Of a DNA stretch of 6,478 nt, positions 1-3,692 are shown piece after piece (within the stretch, counting starts at the first letter, position 1; each line of letters begins with the position of its first letter). The stretch is from Chloroflexia bacterium (GTDB lineage Bacteria > Chloroflexota > Chloroflexia > Thermomicrobiales > UBA6265), in assembly GCA_013698495.1 (NCBI GenBank), contig JACCUV010000327.1:1-6478 (forward strand), read 5' to 3'. The position numbers and the translations under genes are program-made. The notes under the pieces are model-generated. The model saw only the letters and a list, made by a program, of their open reading frames with translations. It had not been told where the DNA came from and did not search any database.

Positions 1-64
1 AGCCGGATTCGAACCGGCGATCAGGGTTTTGCAGACCCATGCCTTACCGCTTGGCTATGGCGCC
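1..64 (-). tRNA. tRNA-Cys (GCA anticodon), 3' end cut by window edge
   Basis: Read on the minus strand from 64, the sequence folds as a tRNA. The 5' acceptor strand is GGCGCCA (64-58), followed by TA and a short D arm with GCC/GGC pairing. The anticodon loop is CTGCAAA, with anticodon GCA at 32-30. The variable loop is GATC, and the T arm is GCCGG-TTCGAAT-CCGGC. The anticodon GCA reads UGC/UGU, so it carries cysteine. The layout, including the 4-base variable loop, matches bacterial tRNA-Cys. The window begins one base into the 3' acceptor strand, so the rest of that strand, the discriminator base and any encoded CCA lie outside. The outermost pair of the anticodon stem is T-T. A TACACT box at 124-119 could be its -10 element, but no good -35 accompanies it. 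Confidence 0.93.
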
Positions 65-130
65 GGGCAGCCGCGCGGCCACCTGATGCCGCCATCCACG
101 CCGTCGTGTTGAGCGCAGAGTGTACCACGA

Positions 131-161
131 CAAACGGGGGCAATATCTGCAATGCCCCCGT
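131..161 (-). terminator. Rho-independent-type terminator of the minus-strand hydrolase unit
   Basis: On the minus strand a perfect 9-bp stem, ACGGGGGCA (161-153) with TGCCCCCGT (142-134), encloses a 10-base loop and is followed at once by a short T tract (TTTGT). It lies about 30 bases after the stop of the 64-codon gene and before the tRNA. This is where a terminator for the two-gene unit is expected. The T tract is short, so termination may be incomplete. Confidence 0.7.
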
Positions 162-191
162 CGATCGATGCGACTCATACCGCGCCACATA

Positions 192-386
192 TCAACGCGT
201 TGGATTGAATTCTGGCGATCCCAAACCCTCATGCACCTTGCCGCGCAGGGCTTCGCCAAAAAGGACGAGGTGGATCCCAATGCGGCGTCTGAGAGGACGG
301 GAACCGAATCGTCCCCGATACGCCTCGTGCCGGTACCGAACTTGCTTGTCCTGAATCTCCTGCGTCAGTTCAACCGAGTACATCAT
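192..386 (-). CDS. Small basic protein of unknown function (64 aa)
   Basis: This reading frame starts ATG ATG at 386-381 and stops with TGA at 194-192. The strong ribosome binding site AGGGAG (398-393) lies 6 bases before the first ATG, the main reason to believe the gene is real. It begins only 14 bases after the hydrolase stop, and a hairpin terminator follows its own stop, so the two genes look like one transcript. The product has no signal peptide or membrane segment. Residues 5-26 look helical and charged (QEIQDKQVRYRHEAYR). A basic stretch (R30-R35) is followed by a likely amphipathic helix with hydrophobic positions I36, I38, L40, L42, F43 and L47. I recognise no named family. The shape, a short basic two-helix protein, could suit nucleic-acid, membrane-surface or protein binding, but this is a guess. 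Starting at the second Met would shorten it by one residue. Confidence 0.6.
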   Translation of the reverse strand: MMYSVELTQEIQDKQVRYRHEAYRGRFGSRPLRRRIGIHLVLFGEALRGKVHEGLGSPEFNPTR

Positions 387-400
387 CGCAATCTCCCTTT

Positions 401-982
401 CTATTCCTTTTGAAACCCGGCGATCACCTCATCGTAGCTCGCCACGGCCGATGTTGCGTTCGGATACAGCAGCCAAGGCAACGATGCATTGATCAGTGCG
501 ACGCTCGTTTCGGCGGGAATCGTCACGCCGTCAAATTCCTGGTCGCTGGTGGTGTGCGCATCGCTCACCAGCGTGACATCGTAGCCCCTGGACAAGGCGC
601 CCTGGCTTGTGGCCCGGATACAACAGTCGGATTGAGCGCCCGCGACAATCAGGCTTCCGACCCCCAGGCTTTCAAGCGTCTCGGTCAGGGTCGTGTCCAC
701 AAATGAATCTGGATACCGCTTGGCGACGACTGGTTCGCCATCGACCGGCGCCACCTCCGATCGAATCTGCCAGTCGTCTCCGCCGCGCGCCATTGGCGGA
801 TACTCGGGCACTTCGTGCTGGACAAATACAACCGGCACGCTCGCCTCCCGCGCCGCCTCGACGACCTTGCCGATTCGCTCGACCACGACGTCGCTGTCGA
901 AGCCGTCCTTCACCACGGCGATCTGCACATCGATCACGAGCAGCGCCGTCCTGCCACCTCGATCCTGGAGTTCCTGGTGCAT
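401..982 (-). CDS. Isochorismatase-family cysteine hydrolase (193 aa)
   Basis: Cytosolic alpha/beta hydrolase of the isochorismatase/nicotinamidase superfamily, which hydrolyses amides or vinyl ethers through a Cys-Asp-Lys triad. The candidate triad is visible: D18 in TALLVIDVQ, K88 in VVAKRYPDSF, and C121 in VAGAQSDCCIRATS (the second of the two adjacent Cys aligns with the nucleophile). The length is normal for single-domain members. Start: the open frame extends upstream to 1267, but the conserved fold begins at the ATG at 982-980, and AAGGAGG (998-992) sits 9 bases before it, so the short start is chosen. The gene is followed by a 64-codon gene in the same unit and is divergent from a WYL regulator. 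The substrate cannot be told from sequence: nicotinamide, isochorismate, ureidoacrylate-like amides and others are all possible. The family is firm and the reaction is not. Confidence 0.9.
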   Translation of the reverse strand: MHQELQDRGGRTALLVIDVQIAVVKDGFDSDVVVERIGKVVEAAREASVPVVFVQHEVPEYPPMARGGDDWQIRSEVAPVDGEPVVAKRYPDSFVDTTLTETLESLGVGSLIVAGAQSDCCIRATSQGALSRGYDVTLVSDAHTTSDQEFDGVTIPAETSVALINASLPWLLYPNATSAVASYDEVIAGFQKE

Positions 983-991
983 GGTGGTTTG

Positions 992-998
992 CCTCCTT
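992..998 (-). promoter_or_regulatory. Ribosome binding site that decides the hydrolase start
   Basis: AAGGAGG on the minus strand, 9 bases before the ATG at 982-980. It is close to the ideal anti-16S match and supports the 193-residue product over the longer frame that runs up to 1267. Confidence 0.8.
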
Positions 999-1127
999 GG
1001 GTTCCCTGCCAACCGACCGACCATGGATGTAGAATATCTGGTAGTGAGGACAGAATCGGTCCGCATTAAGCAGATTTCAGAACGGCTTGAGCCAACCGGT
1101 GGGCCAGACTGATCGATCGCTTTCGGC

Positions 1128-1156
1128 GTCCGCTGACGCGGACCGGCTTCGCCGGT
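1128..1156. repeat. Two overlapping short hairpins in the divergent spacer
   Basis: GTCCGC (1128-1133) pairs with GCGGAC (1138-1143) around a TGAC loop. ACCGGC (1142-1147) pairs with GCCGGT (1151-1156) around TTC. The two share positions 1142-1143, so at full length they exclude each other. Neither is followed by a T tract on either strand, so they are not ordinary terminators. They may be leader structure of one of the two divergent transcripts, or chance pairing in GC-rich DNA. Confidence 0.4.
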
Positions 1157-1214
1157 ATCCAGCGGGGCCGACACTTCCTTCGTCAGGGCGACGGTGGGGG
1201 GAAGACCGGGTTGG

Positions 1215-1242
1215 CACAAGGTGTAGGGTTGCGAACCTTGTG
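1215..1242. promoter_or_regulatory. Inverted repeat, candidate operator of the divergent regulator
   Basis: CACAAGGT (1215-1222) and ACCTTGTG (1235-1242) are perfect 8-bp inverted copies, 20 bases start to start, about two helical turns. The pair lies 31 bases upstream of the regulator start and in the same spacer as the hydrolase promoter, where a dimeric autoregulator would be expected to bind. A TTGGCA box (1211-1216) overlaps the left arm, although no good -10 is seen at the right distance. The right part also resembles a GTAGGG-core repeat seen again near 3242-3257, so this could instead be a dispersed repeat copy. Confidence 0.45.
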
Positions 1243-1272
1243 TCCGCCCGCAGTGGAGTGGAATCAACGCTC

Positions 1273-2247
1273 ATGGAAGCCACCAGACCGGCCAGCCGCA
1301 TCCTGGCGATGCTGGAACTCCTGCAGGATCGCCCTGGCATGACCGGGCCCGACCTGGCGACTGCCCTCGGCGTCACCACTCGCACGATCCGCCGCTACGT
1401 CGCCACCCTGCAGGATATGGGCATCCCGGTCGAACCGACCGCGGGTCGGATCGGCGGCTATTGGCTGCGACCCGGTTACCGCTTGCCGCCCCTGATGTTC
1501 AGCGCCGACGAGGCCATCGGACTTGCCGTCGCCCTGCTCACCACCCGCATCTCGGGTCAGGACGACCTCCCGGCGCCGGTCGCCAGCGCGCTCGCCAAAA
1601 TCGAGCGCTCGTTGCCGCACGAACTCTCGGCCAGAATCGAGACTATTCGCAACGGATTTCGAACCGCCCGGAATCCATGGCCGGAAACGGGCGTCTTCCC
1701 CCAACCCGAGGTGCTCGCCTTGTTGATCCAGGCATCGCTCTCCCATCGCCGCTGCTGGATTCGCTATGGCAGCGCCGAGGGGAACCAGACCTCGCGCGAT
1801 GTCGATCCCTACGGCGTCCTCTTTCTCGATGGCCGCTGGTACGCGCACGGTTGGTGTCATTTGCGCAAGGACACCCGGACATTCCGGATCGACCGCATCC
1901 GGCGGATGGATCTGATGCCCGCCACGTTCGAACCGCCGGAGGCGTTCGATATTGAGGAGGCGGTGATGCGCTCGATCGCGATGACCCGCACGGGTGGCGA
2001 GTTCGAGGTGCTGGTCGAGGCCTCCCTTGATCGTGTCCGCGACTACCTGCCGTCGCCGATCGCGCTGCACGAGGCGGTATCCGAGACACAAACCCGAACC
2101 TGGGGCACCACAGATAACCCCTACTGGATCGCCTCCAGAATCGGCGCCTTGCCCTTTGCCGTGCAGGTTGTCAAGTCCGAATCGCTGAAAGCGGCGATGC
2201 GGGAAATCGGCGAACGGATGATCGCCGCCGGAAACGGAAGCCGGTAG
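1273..2247 (+). CDS. WYL-domain HTH transcription regulator (324 aa)
   Basis: Cytosolic DNA-binding regulator of the HTH/WYL (YafY-like) type. Residues 8-63 form a winged helix: the turn and recognition helix lie around T24-Q47 (LATALGVTTRTIRRYVATLQ), and the wing ends in GRIGGYWL. A linker region follows (about 75-135). The WYL domain spans about 145-210, with the core DGRWYAHGWCHLRKDTRTFRIDR, in which the signature triad reads W189-Y190-A191. Residues 225-324 look like the usual C-terminal WCX extension. WYL domains are thought to bind nucleic acid or nucleotide ligands; no ligand can be read here. Start: the frame is open from 1087, but the HTH begins just after the ATG at 1273, and the upstream residues look non-coding. 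The ribosome binding site is weak (GGAG at 1255-1258, 14 bases away). The gene is divergent from the hydrolase and probably regulates it and itself. Confidence 0.88.
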   Translation: MEATRPASRILAMLELLQDRPGMTGPDLATALGVTTRTIRRYVATLQDMGIPVEPTAGRIGGYWLRPGYRLPPLMFSADEAIGLAVALLTTRISGQDDLPAPVASALAKIERSLPHELSARIETIRNGFRTARNPWPETGVFPQPEVLALLIQASLSHRRCWIRYGSAEGNQTSRDVDPYGVLFLDGRWYAHGWCHLRKDTRTFRIDRIRRMDLMPATFEPPEAFDIEEAVMRSIAMTRTGGEFEVLVEASLDRVRDYLPSPIALHEAVSETQTRTWGTTDNPYWIASRIGALPFAVQVVKSESLKAAMREIGERMIAAGNGSR

Positions 2248-2456
2248 GAGAGAGTCTTGTGGCCCCGCAGTCGAATTGACATTCCGAGGCACGAGAAAAC
2301 TTCCGGCGCCAAACCAGATTTCCCCTCAAGGCGCCGTTCGAACCCACGGCCCTTGTTCCCTTCGGTCCACCCCTCCCGCGCCGATCACTCATCGCGTGGT
2401 ACGGTCTTGGGTAACAACAACGGATTCACGCCAGGATCGGGAGAACCGCCACACGC
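2248..2456. other. 209-base spacer with one long-loop inverted repeat
   Basis: No credible gene is seen. CGGCGCC (2304-2310) and GGCGCCG (2330-2336) could pair around a 19-base loop, but no T tract follows, so termination after the regulator is not shown. A perfect TTGACA lies at 2276-2281 without a matching -10 element 16-18 bases on. The short frames here carry no recognisable domain. Confidence 0.4.
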
Positions 2457-2717
2457 ATGTCCATACCGTCTCTGCCGGAAGAAAAACCCGCGGCGTCGCG
2501 AATCGATCCCGAAGACGAAATGCCCTCGGCCATTCCCCAGTCGGTGATGACCGTGATCTCGGTGATCCTCGTCGTTGCCCTCATCGTCGGTAGCGCCAGC
2601 GCCGTATTGGCCCTCACCGATTGGGGCAACAATGCCGCGGCTCTGCTAGGGCTGGTGCTGGCGGCCGCGCTGATCGTCGCCTGGATGCGGATGCCAAAAC
2701 GCGGACCAAGGCGATAA
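2457..2717 (+). CDS. Small two-helix membrane protein (86 aa), unknown function
   Basis: The product has an acidic, Pro-rich, probably cytosolic N-terminus (residues 1-28). A first hydrophobic helix spans about 30-53 (VMTVISVILVVALIVGSASA), then a short polar turn TDWGNN, a second helix at about 59-77, and a basic tail RMPKRGPRR. The basic tail suggests the C-terminus is inside, making a hairpin with both ends in the cytosol. There is no cleavable signal peptide and no catalytic motif. The ATG at 2457 has a modest ribosome binding site GGGAGA (2439-2444), 12 bases upstream. A later ATG at 2520 would still keep both helices. The gene lies 13 bases before another two-helix mini-protein of the same build, so the two are likely co-transcribed and may form a pair. 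I recognise no family. Confidence 0.62.
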   Translation: MSIPSLPEEKPAASRIDPEDEMPSAIPQSVMTVISVILVVALIVGSASAVLALTDWGNNAAALLGLVLAAALIVAWMRMPKRGPRR

Positions 2718-2730
2718 GACGACGTCAGGG

Positions 2731-3015
2731 ATGAATGTGGATACCGAGCCTGCATCGACAACCGATCGGGAACAAACCCAACGCCTCGCCATCGGCTGGG
2801 GCGCCGGCCTGTTCCTCGGCATCGGCATTGGCGGCGCGCTGGCGTTCGCCCTCAGCGACATGCTGATGGGGATCGTCGTCGCGGTCGCGATCACGCTCGT
2901 CGTCGCTGGCGCGTACCTGTTGGCTGGCCATTCCACGGCGGAACGCCGCGCCGCGCACATCGTCGCCCGCGAAGACTTCGCCGAGGACGATGAGGACGAC
3001 GACGGCACGTATTGA
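2731..3015 (+). CDS. Small two-helix membrane protein with acidic tail (94 aa), unknown function
   Basis: After a polar N-terminus of 18 residues come two close hydrophobic segments, about 20-41 (rich in Gly, with G22, G24, G26, G30, G32, G34, G35) and 44-66. The Gly spacing fits tight helix-helix packing. The cytosolic-looking tail has basic residues just after the membrane (ERR at 71-73) and ends in a strongly acidic run EDFAEDDEDDD (81-91). No enzyme motif is seen. The ATG at 2731 lacks a good ribosome binding site (only AGGG touching it), so translation may be coupled to the gene ending 13 bases earlier. The shared topology and tight spacing suggest a joint role in the envelope, but nothing in the sequence says which. 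The opposite-charge tails (basic in the first protein, acidic in this one) would allow them to interact. Confidence 0.62.
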   Translation: MNVDTEPASTTDREQTQRLAIGWGAGLFLGIGIGGALAFALSDMLMGIVVAVAITLVVAGAYLLAGHSTAERRAAHIVAREDFAEDDEDDDGTY

Positions 3016-3406
3016 ATACGGCTGACGCTTACTCGCCCCGCGTAGGTTCTTACCACCCAACTCGCGTAGGGGCTGGCCCCGGCATCGTCTGTTCCGACAA
3101 AATGGTTGTTCCAACGGCTTGCCGCCAACGTTTGGAGGGGTCAACCTCCGTGTTGAGCCAGGCTTGGTGGCAGCAGGCGCCCGGACGAACACACGGATCG
3201 ACCACACTCCTGTAGGGAAAGCGCTGTATCCGGTCGATCCTGGTTCGCCCCTACACCCGTCGTGCAATTCGGCTTGAACTTGCCTATTTGTCAGTACGGT
3301 TGACCCCGGCGTGAACGATCTTTGACCAATCAACAAGCAGGGTGGTCAGCCCGACATCGCCCATCCAATTCGGACACCTTCAACCATCTCGCATTTTCCC
3401 GAATGG
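3016..3406. other. Gene-free stretch with GTAGG-core repeats
   Basis: No reading frame here has a ribosome binding site plus recognisable protein. The stretch carries several GTAGG-core copies: CGCGTAGG at 3039-3046 and again at 3063-3070 (the second running into GGGGC-TG-GCCCC), TGTAGGG at 3211-3217, and its complement CCCTACA at 3249-3255. No clear terminator follows the membrane-protein pair; the perfect CGTATT-G-AATACG palindrome (3008-3020) spans that gene's stop codon but lacks a T tract. Confidence 0.5.
3195..3255. repeat. Interleaved inverted repeats (pseudoknot-like geometry)
   Basis: Arm A: GGATCGACC (3195-3203) with GGTCGATCC (3232-3240), a perfect 9 bp. Arm B: TGTAGGG (3211-3217) with CCCTACA (3249-3255), a perfect 7 bp. 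The left arm of B lies inside the loop of A and its right arm lies outside, so both stems together would form an H-type pseudoknot in RNA. Part of arm B belongs to the dispersed GTAGGGG-core repeat. The function is unknown. Confidence 0.55.
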
Positions 3407-3410
3407 TTGA
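3380..3410. promoter_or_regulatory. Inverted repeat overlapping a -35 box, candidate operator
   Basis: TCAACCAT (3380-3387) and ATGGTTGA (3403-3410) are perfect inverted 8-mers with a 15-base spacer. The right arm shares TTGA with the TTGACA box at 3407-3412, so a protein bound here would cover or contact the -35 region. Confidence 0.5.
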
Positions 3411-3436
3411 CATTGAAATCCGGTTTGTGGGATACA
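3407..3436 (+). promoter_or_regulatory. Sigma70-type promoter candidate for the wall-enzyme gene
   Basis: Perfect TTGACA (3407-3412), an 18-base spacer, then GATACA (3431-3436) as a weak -10 (three of six matches to TATAAT). Transcription would start near 3443, giving a leader of about 250 bases before the TTG start at 3693. This is the best box pair in the spacer. The weak -10 suggests dependence on an activator or a different sigma factor. Confidence 0.5.
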
Positions 3437-3456
3437 TGCAGACTCAAACCACAAAC
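3423..3456. promoter_or_regulatory. Second inverted repeat spanning the -10 region
   Basis: GTTTGTGG (3423-3430) and CCACAAAC (3449-3456) are perfect inverted 8-mers around an 18-base spacer that contains the -10-like GATACA. The left arm ends exactly where the -10 begins, and the right arm lies just past the expected start of transcription. This is a typical position for a repressor site. Confidence 0.5.
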
Positions 3457-3692
3457 GTTCGGCTGCGCGACGCCATGATCCATGCCCCGCCAGACGTTCG
3501 CGGTTGGTGAACCCGCACCGGTGAGTCCTGGCTGGACCCGCCGCGATCCCGCGCAAACCCACAGATACAGGCGTTTCTGGCTAAGACGCCGTGGCCGCGC
3601 TCCTCGTTTGTTTCATACCCTCAATGCGTGTCGGGCACCGTGGCGCCACGCGTCACGCCGCAACCATTGATCCTGGGGAAGGGGTACTTTCG
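3443..3692 (+). other. Long untranslated leader of the wall-enzyme gene
   Basis: About 250 bases lie between the expected transcription start and the TTG codon. Local pairing is seen: GGCGT/ACGCC (3570-3574 with 3586-3590) and the perfect palindrome CGTGGCGCCACG (3639-3650). It does not show the conserved blocks I know for the c-di-AMP (ydaO) riboswitch that often precedes wall-hydrolase genes. GTG at 3591 and ATG at 3624 are in frame with the gene, so part of this leader would be coding if one of those starts is used. Confidence 0.4.
3675..3684 (+). promoter_or_regulatory. Ribosome binding site that decides a TTG start
   Basis: The purine-rich run GGGGAAGGGG ends 8 bases before TTG at 3693. 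A signal peptide of normal shape begins at that codon, whereas the earlier in-frame starts (GTG 3591, ATG 3624) would add 34 or 23 residues before it and lack such a site. Confidence 0.65.

Noticed and set aside
983..1267. N-terminal extension of the isochorismatase-family hydrolase
   Set aside because: The AAGGAGG site 9 bases before 982 and the family's usual start of the first beta strand both favour the shorter protein.
1087..1272. N-terminal extension of 62 residues on the WYL regulator
   Set aside because: It crosses the hairpins and the inverted repeat, has no domain and no ribosome binding site, and the HTH starts normally at the ATG at 1273.
2276..2281. Perfect TTGACA as a promoter for the membrane-protein pair
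   Set aside because: At 16-18 bases downstream the sequence is AAACTT/AACTTC/ACTTCC, a poor -10, so the promoter is not supported.
1264..2292. 342-codon open frame on the minus strand
   Set aside because: It lies fully opposite the WYL regulator, whose domains are clear. Long antisense frames are common in GC-rich genes, and this one shows no family motif.
2304..2336. Terminator after the WYL regulator
   Set aside because: The stem is only 7 bp with a 19-base loop and no T tract; each arm contains the self-complementary GGCGCC, which inflates apparent pairing.
2335..2400. tRNA-like sequence around GTTCGAACCC (minus strand)
   Set aside because: The T-loop-like string is there, but the flanking bases do not form a T stem, and no acceptor or anticodon stem can be drawn.
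3012..3215. 67-codon plus-strand frame after the membrane-protein pair
   Set aside because: Its start overlaps the previous stop, its composition is irregular, it has no ribosome binding site of its own, and it covers repeat-rich spacer.
3443..3692. c-di-AMP (ydaO) riboswitch in the wall-enzyme leader
   Set aside because: Gene type and leader length fit, and short strings such as GGTGAGTCC are suggestive, but the other conserved blocks of the class are not found in order.
3016..3692. CRISPR array or phage attachment site
   Set aside because: Repeats are short, unevenly spaced and inverted; no regular direct repeats, no cas gene, no integrase. The tRNA's 3' end, where an attachment site would lie, is outside the window.
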